This document shows positions 1 to 9,919 of a stretch of 64,000 nucleotides of DNA, one piece after another. The position numbers and the translations under genes were made by a program. The notes under the pieces were generated by a model that was not told the origin of the DNA, made no database searches, and worked only from the letters and a program-made list of their open reading frames with translations. The DNA comes from Prochlorococcus sp. AG-347-K20 (GTDB lineage Bacteria; Cyanobacteriota; Cyanobacteriia; PCC-6307; Cyanobiaceae): positions 1 to 64,000 of the forward strand of contig QCCH01000007.1 of NCBI GenBank assembly GCA_003281315.1. Direction: 5' to 3'. The stretch's first letter is position 1. The number at the start of each line of letters is the position of its first letter.

Positions 1-1
1 A

Positions 2-409
2 ATTGGGACCATTTTTTTAATTGTACCGATAATTTATCTTGAGCTCGGCAAACCAAAAGACTTAATAAAAGCTTTTTTAAATTTATTAATAGGTTTGATA
101 TTAATAATTAAAAAAAAAACACTAGATTTATCATCTTTTGTAATTTTCCTTTTCTTGACAGTACTAATTATTTTTTATTTAGTAGAGCTTTTTTTATCTA
201 GATGGAACCAATTGACAGATAACGAAAAGAAAAAATTAACTACCTTTTTGGAATTTAAAAATAACTTTTCGAAAATATTAGAATCTATTAATCTGGGATT
301 TGGTGATTTTACGAAACCTTCAAATTTTTTTAATTTTGGTAGGAATAATAAAAATACAACCCAAAAAAAGTGGGAAAGAAATGATAAAAATGATAATATA
401 AAAGTCTGA
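2..409 (+). CDS. C-terminal part of a small membrane protein, possibly Ycf66-like
   Basis: The reading frame is open from the first bases of the window, so the 5' end of the gene lies outside it. The visible part has two hydrophobic segments (roughly the first 37 residues, then a strong one of about 20 residues starting near base 120). They are followed by a polar, Lys/Asn-rich tail. A pair of membrane segments followed by a polar tail, sitting just before ileS, recalls the cyanobacterial/plastid Ycf66 family, but I recognise this only loosely. Function is unknown. A TTG at 95 could be read as a start, but the upstream frame is equally protein-like, so I prefer a 5'-truncated gene. Confidence 0.55.
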   Translation: MGTIFLIVPIIYLELGKPKDLIKAFLNLLIGLILIIKKKTLDLSSFVIFLFLTVLIIFYLVELFLSRWNQLTDNEKKKLTTFLEFKNNFSKILESINLGFGDFTKPSNFFNFGRNNKNTTQKKWERNDKNDNIKV

Positions 410-411
410 AA

Positions 412-432
412 TCAAATAAATTGGTTATTTGA
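412..432 (+). terminator. Hairpin just after the first gene; possible terminator
   Basis: A perfect 8-base inverted repeat (TCAAATAA / TTATTTGA) with a 5-base loop begins three bases after the upstream stop codon. It lacks a following T-run, so it may be an mRNA 3'-end stabiliser instead of an intrinsic terminator. Confidence 0.3.
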
Positions 433-530
433 AACATCCCCAAAAAACTACAGGTCAATTAAGAAAGAATATAATAAATTAGATTTATTTAAATAATTCT
501 TTTGATCACCAATATTTCTTATATAGTCGT

Positions 531-3437
531 ATGAAATCTCAAAATAGCAAAGAACAAAAATCAGACTTTTCTTATAAAGAAACTCTAAACTTACTTAAAA
601 CTGACTTCTCAATGCGTGCTAACTCAGTTGTAAGAGAACCTGAGATTCAGAATTTTTGGTCTAATAATGAGATTGATTTCCATTTAGGTTCAAGCAACTC
701 AGGCGAAATATTTACATTACATGATGGCCCTCCTTATGCAAATGGAGTACTTCATATGGGTCATGCCCTTAATAAAGTTTTAAAAGACATAATAAATAAG
801 TACAAAACCTTAAGAGGTTTTAGGGTGCATTTCGTGCCTGGTTGGGACTGTCATGGATTACCTATTGAATTAAAAGTTCTTCAGAATTTAAAATCTGATG
901 AAAGAAAGAATCTTGACACATTAAATCTAAGAAAAAAAGCAACAGACTACGCCCATATCCAAATTAATAATCAAATGGATGGTTTCAAAAGGTGGGGTAT
1001 ATGGGGAGATTGGGATAACCCTTACTTAACTCTAAAAAAAAGTTATGAATCTGCTCAGATTGGAGTATTTGGGAAAATGTTTTTAAATGGTTATATATAT
1101 CGAGGTCTTAAACCTGTGCATTGGAGTCCAAGTTCGAGGACTGCACTTGCAGAAGCAGAATTAGAATATCCTGATGAACATTATTCAAAAAGTATTTATG
1201 TTTCATTAAAAATTACTAAATTATCTGAAGAAATTTTATTAAATTTCATCAACGCAAATCTTAATATAAAAAAAGATTTTTTTCAAAATAATTCTTTCAT
1301 AACTATTTGGACCACTACTCCTTGGACCATACCTGCAAATGAAGCGGTTGCAGTAAATCCAAAAATTAACTACGTTTTTGCAATAGATGAAGAGAAACGA
1401 ATTTACCTTTTTGCGAAGGATTTATTTTCTGAAATAACTAAGAAATTTAATAAAGATTTCAAGGCGCTTTTGGAGGTTAAAGGCTCTAAATTGGAAAATA
1501 TTGAATATCAACATCCCACTAAGAATAAAAATTGCAGAATTGTAATTGGAGGAGATTACATTACTACAGAATCAGGGACTGGCATTGTTCATACTGCGCC
1601 TGGTCATGGGATAGATGATTTTAATGTTGGTCAAAAATATGATTTGCCAATAACATGTGTCGTTGATGAAAAAGGTATGTTAAATGAATATTCTGGCCAA
1701 TTCAAAGGATCAAATGTCCTGAAAGATGCAAATGATTTAATTATTGAACATTTAAAGGGAAATAATTTGCTTTTGTTACAAGAAAATTATAAGCATAGAT
1801 ATCCGTATGACTGGAGAACCAAAAAACCAACTATTTTTAGGGCAACAGAACAATGGTTTGCATCTGTAAATGGCTTTAGATCATCTGCATTAAAGGCAAT
1901 CGAAGATGTTGAATGGATGCCAGCAACTGGAAAGAAAAGAATTTATTCTATGGTTGTTGGCAGAGGAGATTGGTGTATTTCAAGACAAAGGTCATGGGGT
2001 GTACCTATTCCAGTTTTTTATAAAAAAAACGGTAATGAGATTCTTCTTAACAACGAGATAATTAATCATATTCAAGAACTTTTTAGTGAACATGGAGCAG
2101 ATATTTGGTGGGATTGGGATGTTAAGAATTTATTGCCAGAAAATTATGCAAAAGAATCAGATCTATGGGAAAAAGGAACAGATACAATGGATGTTTGGTT
2201 CGATTCCGGATCTAGCTGGGCCGCAGTATGTGAACTAAGAAGTGAATTAAAGTATCCAGCCGATCTTTATTTAGAGGGCTCAGATCAACATCGAGGATGG
2301 TTCCAGTCTTCTTTGCTGACATCTGTTGCAGTCAATAATAAACCTCCATATAAGAAAGTTTTAACTCACGGTTTTGCACTCGATGAAAACGGAAGAAAAA
2401 TGAGTAAATCTTTAGGCAATGTTGTTGATCCAAATATAATTATTAATGGAGGTAATAATAAAAAAACTGACCCTGCTTATGGCGCTGATGTTTTAAGGCT
2501 TTGGGTAAGCTCTGTAGATTATTCAGTAGATGTTCCAATTGGTTCAAATATACTCAAGCAACTTTCAGACGTTTACAGAAAAGTTCGTAATACTGCAAGA
2601 TATCTTCTAGGTAATATTCATGATTATGATCCTAAGATGGATAGTTTTGAAATTGATCAATTACCTCTCTTAGATCAATGGATGTTAGGTAGATTAGTTG
2701 AAGTTACAGATCAAATTTCAAATGCTTATGAAAACTATGAATTTTCAAAATTTTTCCAAATCTTACAAAGTTTTTGCGTTGTAGATCTATCAAATTTTTA
2801 TTTAGATATAGCGAAGGATAGGTTATATGTAAGTTCTAAATCACAATTTAGAAGAAGATCATGTCAATTTGTCATGTCAAAAGTTGTTGAAAATTTAGCC
2901 GTACTTATTTCTCCTGTGCTTTGTCATATGGCTGAAGATATTTGGCAAAATATTCCCTATGCAACTAATGAAAAATCAGTATTTGAAAGAGGATGGCCAA
3001 TATTTTCGGTGTCATGGAAAAATCAAATTCTTAATGAGCATATTGCAAATTTAAGAAATTTGAGAGTTGAGATTAACAAGGCTATAGAAGGATGTAGGAA
3101 CAAACAAATAATTGGAGCAGCTTTAGAAACAGAAGTTAATTATTTACCTGAAGATAAAGTTATAAAAGATTCACTTACTTGGCTCAAAAAATTTGGCAAT
3201 CAAGATGTAGATTTATTTAGGGATTGGCTTATAGTATCAAACTTCCAAGTGGTATCCGATTTGGTGGAGAATTCTCTGATTATCGACGACAATGAACTTG
3301 GTAAAATTCAAATAATGAAAGCTCAAGGTCAAAAATGTGATAGATGTTGGCATTATCAAAAAGAAACTTTTAATGGAATCCAAAATACAAAATTATGCAA
3401 AAGATGTTCAAATATTATTAATCTTGAATTTATTTAA
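531..3437 (+). CDS. ileS: Isoleucyl-tRNA synthetase
   Basis: Charges tRNA-Ile with isoleucine in the cytoplasm and edits misactivated valine. The 968-residue product has the class Ia layout. The HIGH-type motif HMGH lies in [16 protein letters not shown] near residue 75. The CP1 editing domain includes [12 protein letters not shown]. The KMSKS loop is present exactly ([10 protein letters not shown]). A C-terminal zinc site has two Cys pairs (CDRCW and CKRC). Length is typical of bacterial type IleRS with the zinc-binding tail. The start at 531 gives the expected N-terminal extension ahead of the catalytic core. It converges on the next gene with a 4-base overlap of stop codons. Confidence 0.97.
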   Translation: MKSQNSKEQKSDFSYKETLNLLKTDFSMRANSVVREPEIQNFWSNNEIDFHLGSSNSGEIFTLHDGPPYANGVLHMGHALNKVLKDIINKYKTLRGFRVHFVPGWDCHGLPIELKVLQNLKSDERKNLDTLNLRKKATDYAHIQINNQMDGFKRWGIWGDWDNPYLTLKKSYESAQIGVFGKMFLNGYIYRGLKPVHWSPSSRTALAEAELEYPDEHYSKSIYVSLKITKLSEEILLNFINANLNIKKDFFQNNSFITIWTTTPWTIPANEAVAVNPKINYVFAIDEEKRIYLFAKDLFSEITKKFNKDFKALLEVKGSKLENIEYQHPTKNKNCRIVIGGDYITTESGTGIVHTAPGHGIDDFNVGQKYDLPITCVVDEKGMLNEYSGQFKGSNVLKDANDLIIEHLKGNNLLLLQENYKHRYPYDWRTKKPTIFRATEQWFASVNGFRSSALKAIEDVEWMPATGKKRIYSMVVGRGDWCISRQRSWGVPIPVFYKKNGNEILLNNEIINHIQELFSEHGADIWWDWDVKNLLPENYAKESDLWEKGTDTMDVWFDSGSSWAAVCELRSELKYPADLYLEGSDQHRGWFQSSLLTSVAVNNKPPYKKVLTHGFALDENGRKMSKSLGNVVDPNIIINGGNNKKTDPAYGADVLRLWVSSVDYSVDVPIGSNILKQLSDVYRKVRNTARYLLGNIHDYDPKMDSFEIDQLPLLDQWMLGRLVEVTDQISNAYENYEFSKFFQILQSFCVVDLSNFYLDIAKDRLYVSSKSQFRRRSCQFVMSKVVENLAVLISPVLCHMAEDIWQNIPYATNEKSVFERGWPIFSVSWKNQILNEHIANLRNLRVEINKAIEGCRNKQIIGAALETEVNYLPEDKVIKDSLTWLKKFGNQDVDLFRDWLIVSNFQVVSDLVENSLIIDDNELGKIQIMKAQGQKCDRCWHYQKETFNGIQNTKLCKRCSNIINLEFI

Positions 3438-3769
3438 ATCCAGTTTTTTTGATTCAAAAAGAAAACTGAGTTTTGATTTTCTCTTATTAAATTTTTTTCG
3501 GTTTCTATTAAAGGTGCTTTATAAAGTTTAAAGTTTGTGAGTATAAAAGTAAGTGTTATAAATTTTTTTTCTAAATCTATTTCAATTGGATGGGTTGTTG
3601 AGCTACTGTAACCTTTGAAAATAAGTATTTCTAATTGTTCTTTTTGATTTTCTTTTAGAATAAAACCCTCTATTTTAAGAATCCTATTAGGTATCTCTGC
3701 ACTTATTTTTTCAAGATTATTTATTAAATCAATTTCTGCCATTTTCTGAGAAGCAAGAGTTTCTTCCAT
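3434..3769 (-). CDS. Conserved small protein of unknown function
   Basis: I do not recognise this 111-residue protein with certainty. It is soluble by composition, with a helical start and a beta-rich middle ([21 protein letters not shown]). It resembles short proteins found in cyanobacteria and plastids with a single domain of unknown function. The ORF start at 3769 overlaps the upstream membrane-protein gene by 41 bases. An internal Met codon at 3742 would cut the overlap to 14 bases and is an equally good start. It is probably co-transcribed with that membrane protein. Confidence 0.6.
   Translation of the reverse strand: MEETLASQKMAEIDLINNLEKISAEIPNRILKIEGFILKENQKEQLEILIFKGYSSSTTHPIEIDLEKKFITLTFILTNFKLYKAPLIETEKNLIRENQNSVFFLNQKNWI
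3441..3468 (+). terminator. Inverted repeat after ileS, possible terminator
   Basis: CAGTTTT and AAAACTG form a 7-base stem around an A/T-rich loop, followed by a T-rich stretch. It lies inside the last codons of the convergent gene and could end ileS transcription. GC content of the stem is low, so strength is doubtful. Confidence 0.3.
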
Positions 3770-4352
3770 TTTTAGGTAATTTGATTATTGACCATTGAAT
3801 AAGGCCTAAAATATATATTAATAATGAAAATAATCCTAAAAATTTTGCTATCGGCTGAGTAAAGTTAGCTCCGAAGAAAAAATTAAATAAATTTTTTATA
3901 AAAATATACAAATTAGAAGAAGGCTTAAGCCATATTGCACACACATCCGAATTAATAAAAGAAAAGCAGTTGAAGTTTTGTAAACTCTGAATTAAAAAAT
4001 TGAGAGATATAAAAGTTATCGTCCACCTCCATATTTTTGTCGTTGTAGTAAGTGAGTAAGAAAAATCATATTCTTTTAATTCATCATTGATATCGTTCCA
4101 AAACCAAACTGAAACTGTCATCAATAATGTTGAAATATTTGTTATTAAAAGAGCATAATTATACTTTCCAATTAAAAGTAGAAGGCTTATAAAAAATAAA
4201 AGGGATATTTTCCAATAAATTGATAGAAGTTTATTAACTGCCTTATTTCTTTTTTTAATTGACCAGAAGGATAGAGTAATAGGAATACCAATGAGGAAAA
4301 TTATTGAAAGTTGAAAGGATAGCCAAATAGAAAGTTGATTAAAAACGTTCAA
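3729..4352 (-). CDS. Integral membrane protein, DUF3177-like
   Basis: This 207-residue protein has about five hydrophobic segments (residues ~10-30, 45-65, 68-84, 108-122, 165-188). The conserved-looking loop FWNDINDELKEYD sits between the third and fourth. Layout and length fit the cyanobacterial DUF3177 family, which has no known function. The last dozen residues are encoded in the overlap with the downstream gene and look unconserved. The family call is from recognition only. Confidence 0.6.
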   Translation of the reverse strand: MNVFNQLSIWLSFQLSIIFLIGIPITLSFWSIKKRNKAVNKLLSIYWKISLLFFISLLLLIGKYNYALLITNISTLLMTVSVWFWNDINDELKEYDFSYSLTTTTKIWRWTITFISLNFLIQSLQNFNCFSFINSDVCAIWLKPSSNLYIFIKNLFNFFFGANFTQPIAKFLGLFSLLIYILGLIQWSIIKLPKNGRNSCFSENGRN

Positions 4353-4474
4353 AACTTTTTCTTTTTATACACATAATAATTAAACATCAAACTCTTTCTT
4401 TTGAACTTACTATTGTCATAGTTATGAATATTATGCATCCTTATATTATTTCCTAGAAATATATTAATAATTGT

Positions 4475-5104
4475 ATGAGACAGCATGTTAATCCCCTTAG
4501 TAGTAATTTCAATCAAATTGAGAGAATACCTTCTTTGGGCGAAATGTTTGGTGATTCTAAATTGAATCTTCATTTGGATATAGGTTGTGCTGCTGGTGAG
4601 TTTCTATTTGATTTAGCTTTAGTGAATACCAGTTGGAATTATTTAGGAATTGAAATTCGTGAGAAGTTAGTCAAAAATGCTAAATTAAAGGTGCTTGAAA
4701 GAGAGATCAAAAATCTATATTTTGTATTTGGTAATGCTAATAAAATTTTGAACGATGTTCAAAGTAAATTTATTATTAAAAATCTAAAAAGTATTTCTTT
4801 TAACTTTCCTGATCCCTGGTTTAAAAAGAGACATTATAAAAGACGTGTAATTCAGCCAGAATTTATTAAAACTCTCTCAAATTCATTGCAAAAAGGGACC
4901 TTAATTTTTATAAAAACGGATGTAAAGGATTTATTCGATTATATGGATTGCACCATATCAAGTAATTTTTATTTTAAAACAATAGATAAAAAAGATTTTA
5001 ATTATTCCGAAAGTTTTAATCCAAATAAAGTTAAAACTAATCGGGAAAAGTATGTGATTGATAATCAACTTGATATTTTTGAAAGGATTTATATAAAAAT
5101 TTAA
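4475..5104 (+). CDS. trmB: tRNA (guanine-N7-)-methyltransferase
   Basis: Methylates G46 of tRNAs using S-adenosylmethionine. The N-terminus [10 protein letters not shown] is characteristic of cyanobacterial TrmB, supporting the ATG at 4475. The SAM-binding motif [12 protein letters not shown] follows at about residue 32. The catalytic/tRNA-binding motif [16 protein letters not shown] is present near residue 110, and the C-terminus keeps TNREKY. The 209-residue length is normal. It stands alone on this strand and converges with glmM. Confidence 0.95.
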   Translation: MRQHVNPLSSNFNQIERIPSLGEMFGDSKLNLHLDIGCAAGEFLFDLALVNTSWNYLGIEIREKLVKNAKLKVLEREIKNLYFVFGNANKILNDVQSKFIIKNLKSISFNFPDPWFKKRHYKRRVIQPEFIKTLSNSLQKGTLIFIKTDVKDLFDYMDCTISSNFYFKTIDKKDFNYSESFNPNKVKTNREKYVIDNQLDIFERIYIKI

Positions 5105-5111
5105 AACATCG

Positions 5112-6464
5112 TTAATTTATTATTTTATTAATTTCTAAAAAGAGTTTGTTTGTTATTTCGCTTGATAAAGAATTAACTTTTTCATGATTTTTGGCCTCAA
5201 CTAGAACTCTCATAACAGGCTCAGTGCCGCTAGGCCTTATGTAAACTCTACAATTATCCGAATATATTGTCTGAAAAAATTCAATACTTTGACCAATTAA
5301 GATTTTGTTTCTTGGATTTAATTTATTAATATTAAAACCTAAATTGATATTGGTTAGTTTTTGAGGAAAAGGTTTGAAACTAGTTTCAAACCAATCATTT
5401 AGATTTATATTTTTCTTTTTACAATATTTAGAAATTTGAAGTGCAGTCAATATCCCATCACCAGAAAAGTTATTAATTTTTGAAAGTATATGACCTGACT
5501 GCTCACCTCCTAAAACTGCTCCTTTTTCCTTTATTGCGTCATGCACATGTTTATCTCCTACATCAGTTCTATATAAAATTCCTCCAATTTTCTTCCAGGC
5601 CTTTTCAAAACCTAAGTTTGCCATTTGCGTTGATATTAGTAAATTATTTTCGAGAATTTGTTGTTCCATAAGTTCTCTACCCCAAAGAAAAAGAATGTGA
5701 TCTCCATCTAAAACATTACCTTTTGAATCTATTCCAATTACTCTATCGGCATCCCCATCGAAGCTAAAACCCATATCTGCAGGACTTTCTCTTAATGCTT
5801 TTTTTAATGGTTCGAGGTTAGTAGAACCGCAATTCATATTAATTTTCAAACCATTTTTAGAGTTATTGATAACTCTTACATCAGCACCAAGAGACTGAAA
5901 AATTTTTTCTGCGCAGGTTGTTGCTGATCCATAGCATGTGTCTAATATTATTTTTAACCCGCTTAGATTTTCCCCACCCATTGTTTGGATTAGGCTTTTA
6001 ATATAAATATCAATAAGATCCTTATTTGAATATAACGGGAGCACTTCTCTAGGAACTGAGATATTGAGATTTAATTCTTCAATAAATTTTTGAATCTTAT
6101 TTTCAAAATTTTTGGTAATTTTTTGACCATTATGATCAAAAATTTTTATGCCATTATATTCTGGCGGATTATGACTTGCAGATATCATGATCCCACTACT
6201 AAGATTCTCTTGTTTGATTAAAAAAGGTATTGCTGGGGTAGGGCAGATTCCAAGATTTATAAATTTTTTGCCACTTTCAATTATACCTTGTGTAATTGCT
6301 TGCAGCAGAATATCTCCACTAACTCTTGTATCTCTTCCAATTATTATTGGACTTTTTTTCTCTAAGCTCGAACCTAGAGCGTATCCTACTTTGTAGGCTA
6401 GTGAATAGGTTATCTCTTCATTAAATCTTCCTCTTATTCCATCAGTTCCAAAGATTGATTGCAT
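5112..6464 (-). CDS. glmM: Phosphoglucosamine mutase
   Basis: Interconverts glucosamine-6-phosphate and glucosamine-1-phosphate on the route to UDP-GlcNAc for peptidoglycan and lipopolysaccharide. The 450-residue protein begins with FGTDGIRG. It carries the phosphoserine loop [11 protein letters not shown] near residue 100, the metal-binding loop DGDADR near residue 240, the sugar-binding GGEQSGH and the phosphate-binding [11 protein letters not shown] at the C-terminus. All four domains are intact. A second phosphohexomutase of a different subfamily occurs at 37.9 kb. It is transcribed divergently from txlA. Confidence 0.96.
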   Translation of the reverse strand: MQSIFGTDGIRGRFNEEITYSLAYKVGYALGSSLEKKSPIIIGRDTRVSGDILLQAITQGIIESGKKFINLGICPTPAIPFLIKQENLSSGIMISASHNPPEYNGIKIFDHNGQKITKNFENKIQKFIEELNLNISVPREVLPLYSNKDLIDIYIKSLIQTMGGENLSGLKIILDTCYGSATTCAEKIFQSLGADVRVINNSKNGLKINMNCGSTNLEPLKKALRESPADMGFSFDGDADRVIGIDSKGNVLDGDHILFLWGRELMEQQILENNLLISTQMANLGFEKAWKKIGGILYRTDVGDKHVHDAIKEKGAVLGGEQSGHILSKINNFSGDGILTALQISKYCKKKNINLNDWFETSFKPFPQKLTNINLGFNINKLNPRNKILIGQSIEFFQTIYSDNCRVYIRPSGTEPVMRVLVEAKNHEKVNSLSSEITNKLFLEINKIIN

Positions 6465-6601
6465 AATTAGATTTCAGGAATCAAAAATAAATTGATAATT
6501 ATTTAGTTAATATTTTATCAGTTGATTAAAAGCTTATAGATTTCAATTCTCTTTATCTGTGTAACTTACTTAAAATATTTTAAGTTAGTAATATCTTAAT
6601 A

Positions 6602-7147
6602 GTGCAATCTGAGAGTCAAGAGCAAATTTTAAAGAAAAATTTTAAAACTACACTTGTTTTGATCATATCTATTGTTATGATTTCAACGCTTTTGTTTAGA
6701 AATTTCTTTTTTAAATCAACTTATCTCCTCAAGAGTTTTGGAGAATTATCTGTTGACCCTGAAATAGCTTTTACGAATAACAAGCCTACATTTTTAGAAT
6801 TTTATGCTGAGTGGTGTGAAGTTTGCAAAGAAATGGCTCCACAAGTTTCTGCTTTAAAAGATGAATACGAAAAAGATATTAATTTCGTTTTTTTAAATGT
6901 TGATAATCAAAAATGGGGAAATTATATCGAAAAGTTTGCTGTAAACGGGATTCCTCAAGTTAATCTTTTTGATAAGAAGGGTAATCTAATATCTAGTTTT
7001 ATTGGTAAACAAGATGAGAAAAAAATAAGAGAATCTATTAATAATTTAGAAAAAGAGGAAAAACTTTCTGAGGAAATTATTAGTGCTGAATTTTCAACAA
7101 TTCAAGAAAACAAAAATAATGATGTTAGTCCTCGTAGTCATGGATAA
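6602..7147 (+). CDS. txlA: Membrane-anchored thioredoxin-like protein TxlA
   Basis: A 181-residue thioredoxin-fold protein with one N-terminal membrane anchor (residues ~17-33). The redox motif is WCEVC (Cys72 and Cys75). The cis-proline segment GIPQVNLF lies near residue 120. It belongs with cyanobacterial TxlA/plant HCF164, which pass reducing power across the thylakoid membrane for cytochrome b6f and PSII assembly. That role is from family knowledge. The start is GTG at 6602. The acidic, Asn/Ser-rich tail after the domain looks disordered. Confidence 0.88.
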   Translation: MQSESQEQILKKNFKTTLVLIISIVMISTLLFRNFFFKSTYLLKSFGELSVDPEIAFTNNKPTFLEFYAEWCEVCKEMAPQVSALKDEYEKDINFVFLNVDNQKWGNYIEKFAVNGIPQVNLFDKKGNLISSFIGKQDEKKIRESINNLEKEEKLSEEIISAEFSTIQENKNNDVSPRSHG

Positions 7148-7150
7148 TTT

Positions 7151-7783
7151 TTACCATTCTAAAGATTGTGATACAGTCGGAAAACTTTGTTTAAAAATAT
7201 ACTTACACTTTTGGGCGATAGACTTATGTTCTGTCTGCGTACCGTGAGCCGATCTTAAATGAATGTAATGGATCCACGATCTGCATGATCCAGACATATA
7301 AATCCTTGTTGGAGTTGCCAATGGTAAAACAAATCTAGCACATTCTTTGGCTACGCCTTCAGCAAGTAATTCTTCATATAATTCTGAAGCGGCCTGAAAA
7401 TGTAAACCAATTTTTTCATTGAATCTTTTTTTTAACTCATCAGGGAGATCAGGAATTGAATTTTGCCTGTTTTTAAAATCTTGACGCCTTAACTCTGGTA
7501 AGGGAATATTACCCAATTGAGAACTATCTGCATATCTTTGTGAAAATTCCTGGAAAGTAAATGATCTATGTCTTAAAATTTGGGCAGCGATTCCTCTGTT
7601 AGTTTCTATTTGTAGGGTCATAAATGACTGTTCAAAAACACTCCAATGTTCATTTTTAATGCAATAACTCAATAATTTCGAATAGTCTTCATTTTCCTGA
7701 TTTTTTGGATTACTTACTCTTGCAATGTAAGCCATTGTTTTTTCTGCATCAGGAGTTAGCGATATTAATTCAACTTTACTCAT
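7151..7783 (-). CDS. thyX: Flavin-dependent thymidylate synthase
   Basis: Makes dTMP from dUMP using methylenetetrahydrofolate, NADPH and FAD. The 210-residue protein has the ThyX signature RHRSFTFQEFSQRY near residue 75. Further conserved elements are ISLTPDAEKTM at the start and the C-terminal region SGSCRSWIHYIHLR. It is the last gene of a leftward set, one base after dcd. dCTP deaminase supplies the deoxyuridine precursor for this reaction, so the pairing is functional. Confidence 0.95.
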   Translation of the reverse strand: MSKVELISLTPDAEKTMAYIARVSNPKNQENEDYSKLLSYCIKNEHWSVFEQSFMTLQIETNRGIAAQILRHRSFTFQEFSQRYADSSQLGNIPLPELRRQDFKNRQNSIPDLPDELKKRFNEKIGLHFQAASELYEELLAEGVAKECARFVLPLATPTRIYMSGSCRSWIHYIHLRSAHGTQTEHKSIAQKCKYIFKQSFPTVSQSLEW

Positions 7784-7784
7784 T

Positions 7785-8378
7785 TTAGATCTTTGCTAGA
7801 GTCACTTTTTCTGGTTGGTTTTGATATTTACCTCTTCTATCTTCATAGGTTGTGGAGCATGGATCACCTTCAAAAAAGAGTAGTTGGCAAATACCCTCTT
7901 CAGCATAAATTCTGCAATCTGCACCTGAACTATTGCTAAACTCTAAAGTCAGATGACCTTCCCATCCCGCCTCTGCGGGTGTGGTATTAACAATTATTCC
8001 AAGTCTTGCGTAAGTACTTTTGCCTATACAAATTACAGTTATATTTTCTGGAACTTTCATCTTTTCTAAAGCAACTCCTAAACCATAGGAATGAGCGGGA
8101 AGAATAAAAAAGTCTCCATCATCATCATGGTGAAGAATAGTTTTTTCTAAATTATTAGGATTAAACTTTTTGGGGTTCATCACAGTCCCAGGGATATGTC
8201 TAAAAATTAGGAATTCTTTTGATGAAAGTCTTAAATCATAGCCATAAGATGAACATCCGTAACTCAAAACTGGTTTTTGTTTATTGTTAGGTTCAAGATG
8301 TCTCACTAAATTTGATTGAAAGGGCTTTATCATTCCTTTCGAAGCTTTTTGATTTATCCAGAGATCATTTTTCAGCAT
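7785..8378 (-). CDS. dcd: dCTP deaminase
   Basis: Deaminates dCTP to dUTP, feeding dUMP to ThyX. The 197-residue protein has the family core IGKSTYARLGI and NTTPAEAGWEGHLTLEFSN, which includes the catalytic glutamate region. GYDLRLS near the N-terminus is also typical. Length matches trimeric bacterial enzymes. Four bases separate it from the upstream CobO-like gene and one base from thyX, so the three are almost certainly one transcript. Confidence 0.95.
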   Translation of the reverse strand: MLKNDLWINQKASKGMIKPFQSNLVRHLEPNNKQKPVLSYGCSSYGYDLRLSSKEFLIFRHIPGTVMNPKKFNPNNLEKTILHHDDDGDFFILPAHSYGLGVALEKMKVPENITVICIGKSTYARLGIIVNTTPAEAGWEGHLTLEFSNSSGADCRIYAEEGICQLLFFEGDPCSTTYEDRRGKYQNQPEKVTLAKI

Positions 8379-8382
8379 TGTT

Positions 8383-8964
8383 TTATGAGCGAAGTTCGGT
8401 AATTTGGTTAGCCATTAATAATAAATCTTTAGGTATATCTGTACCAGTAAGGATTACATCTCCTGATATAAATCGGTTTTCAAGTGTTGAAATCAAATCA
8501 TCTTTTTCGATAATTTTCATTTCAATAGCTAAAAAAATTTCATCAAGTATGATTTGGTCATTTTCGCCAGACTGTAGTTCTTTTTTACAAAAATTCCATA
8601 ATTCAAAGGTAGATTCATGAATAGATTTTTTTAAATTTTTATTATTTTCAATTACTTCAGAGTTGTATTGATCAAAGGAATGTGATGATCTTACCCAGGT
8701 TAAATTACCGCATAGCCTTACTGGATTATCAACTCCTTGGTTGACCCCTCCCTTCATAAATTGTATTAAGAGCACTTTCCTGCCAAGAGCAGCATTTCTA
8801 AGTGAGTCTCTAATGATAGATGGGTAGCTTCCTCGATATGAAGATTGATAGATTTGAATTTGTCCGTTTTGTGCAAATCTTTTTACGTTAATTTTGTTAG
8901 CAGTATTTATATTTACAACATCAAGATTTCTTTTGGAATAAATATGGGATGAACTAATTACCAT
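8383..8964 (-). CDS. CobO/BtuR-like P-loop family protein with degenerate Walker A
   Basis: The 193-residue protein follows the cob(I)alamin adenosyltransferase (CobO/BtuR) pattern: GQIQIY strand, glycine loop, helix, then GRKVLLIQFMKGG. A later Walker B-like strand is IILDEIFLAIE (Asp141-Glu142), and a family-like end is DVILTGTDIPKDL. Where the family has a GNGKGKTTAA-type phosphate loop, this protein has QSSYRGSYPS (residues 40-49), lacking the catalytic Lys-Thr. It may bind corrinoid without ATP hydrolysis or have another role. It heads the dcd-thyX transcript and starts about 200 bases from divergent ntcA. The family assignment is good; the function is open. Confidence 0.75.
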   Translation of the reverse strand: MVISSSHIYSKRNLDVVNINTANKINVKRFAQNGQIQIYQSSYRGSYPSIIRDSLRNAALGRKVLLIQFMKGGVNQGVDNPVRLCGNLTWVRSSHSFDQYNSEVIENNKNLKKSIHESTFELWNFCKKELQSGENDQIILDEIFLAIEMKIIEKDDLISTLENRFISGDVILTGTDIPKDLLLMANQITELRS

Positions 8965-9101
8965 TATTTAGATTCTTTCTACATGCAGTATAATTAGAAT
9001 CTATTGACGCTGCATATAGTGTAATTTTACTTAAAAAAGAGTTAAGCAAGTGGAAACTGACAGAAAAGGGCTTCTTTATAAACTAATAAGTATTGAAAAT
9101 T

Positions 9102-9115
9102 GTTACTGTTGATAC
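9102..9115 (+). promoter_or_regulatory. NtcA-type binding site upstream of ntcA
   Basis: GTT-N8-TAC within TGTTACTGTTGATACA matches the NtcA consensus GTA-N8-TAC with one mismatch. A TAN3T -10 element (TAAATT, 9138-9143) lies 22 bases downstream, the spacing of NtcA-activated promoters. That places the transcript start near 9150, just before the ntcA ATG. Autoregulation of ntcA is known in cyanobacteria; its occurrence here is inferred. Confidence 0.7.
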
Positions 9116-9163
9116 AAGATATTTCAGGGTGGCTCCTTAAATTTTTTAATAGTTAAGATATTT

Positions 9164-9898
9164 ATGATACCAGCTTCACGAGGTTTCAACCGCTTTAGTC
9201 CGCAACAGTCCGGACAAAGTAAAATTAACTCTGTTGGAGAACGTTTCCCAATCAATAGAACTTTAATGGAAGTTATTAAAGGTCTAGATGGTGCAAGCAC
9301 AGAAATGGTTGAAAGATCTAAAACAATCTTCTTCCCTGGGGACCCTGCTGAGAGGGTTTATCTTATAAGAAGAGGAGCAGTAAGACTTTCAAGAGTTTAT
9401 GAGTCAGGTGAAGAAATAACTGTTGCTCTTTTAAGAGAGAATAGTCTCTTTGGTGTTTTATCCCTTCTAACAGGTCATAGATCTGATCGTTTTTATCATG
9501 CAATTGCATTCACAAGAGTTGAAATGATAACAGCACCTGCAAATTCTGTTTTAAGAGCTATAGAAGAAGATGCATCAGTAGGACTATTACTGTTACAGGG
9601 ACTTTCAAGTAGGATCCTGCAAACTGAAACAATGATAGAAACTCTTACACATAGAGATATGTCTTCTCGTTTAGTAAGTTTTTTAATGGTTCTTTGTAGA
9701 GACTTTGGAGTTGCAGGTGAAAAAGGTATTACGATAGACCTAAGGCTTTCACATCAGGCAATTGCTGAAGCTATTGGTTCTACAAGAGTAACTATTACAA
9801 GATTGTTGGGAGATTTAAAGGATTCAGGGCTTCTTAATATTGAAAGAAAAAAGATTACAGTCTTCGATCCAATTGCTCTAGCAAAAAGATTTAATTGA
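9164..9898 (+). CDS. ntcA: Global nitrogen regulator NtcA
   Basis: CRP/FNR-family transcription factor that senses 2-oxoglutarate and activates nitrogen-acquisition genes. The 244-residue protein has the N-terminal cyclic-nucleotide-binding-like sensor domain ([23 protein letters not shown], then SLFGVLSLL). A long dimerisation helix follows ([20 protein letters not shown]). The C-terminal helix-turn-helix, [21 protein letters not shown] near residues 192-212, is the invariant NtcA recognition helix. The ATG at 9164 fits the conserved N-terminus. A likely target, amt1, is in this window. Confidence 0.97.
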   Translation: MIPASRGFNRFSPQQSGQSKINSVGERFPINRTLMEVIKGLDGASTEMVERSKTIFFPGDPAERVYLIRRGAVRLSRVYESGEEITVALLRENSLFGVLSLLTGHRSDRFYHAIAFTRVEMITAPANSVLRAIEEDASVGLLLLQGLSSRILQTETMIETLTHRDMSSRLVSFLMVLCRDFGVAGEKGITIDLRLSHQAIAEAIGSTRVTITRLLGDLKDSGLLNIERKKITVFDPIALAKRFN

Positions 9899-9919
9899 TT
9901 CATCATAAATTATGATGTA

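Noticed and set aside
4349..4573. 74-codon minus-strand ORF over the trmB start
   Set aside because: It overlaps the first 100 bases of trmB in antisense, has basic low-complexity ends and resembles no protein family.
5480..5671. 63-codon plus-strand ORF inside glmM
   Set aside because: Antisense shadow of a confidently identified gene, with no family resemblance.
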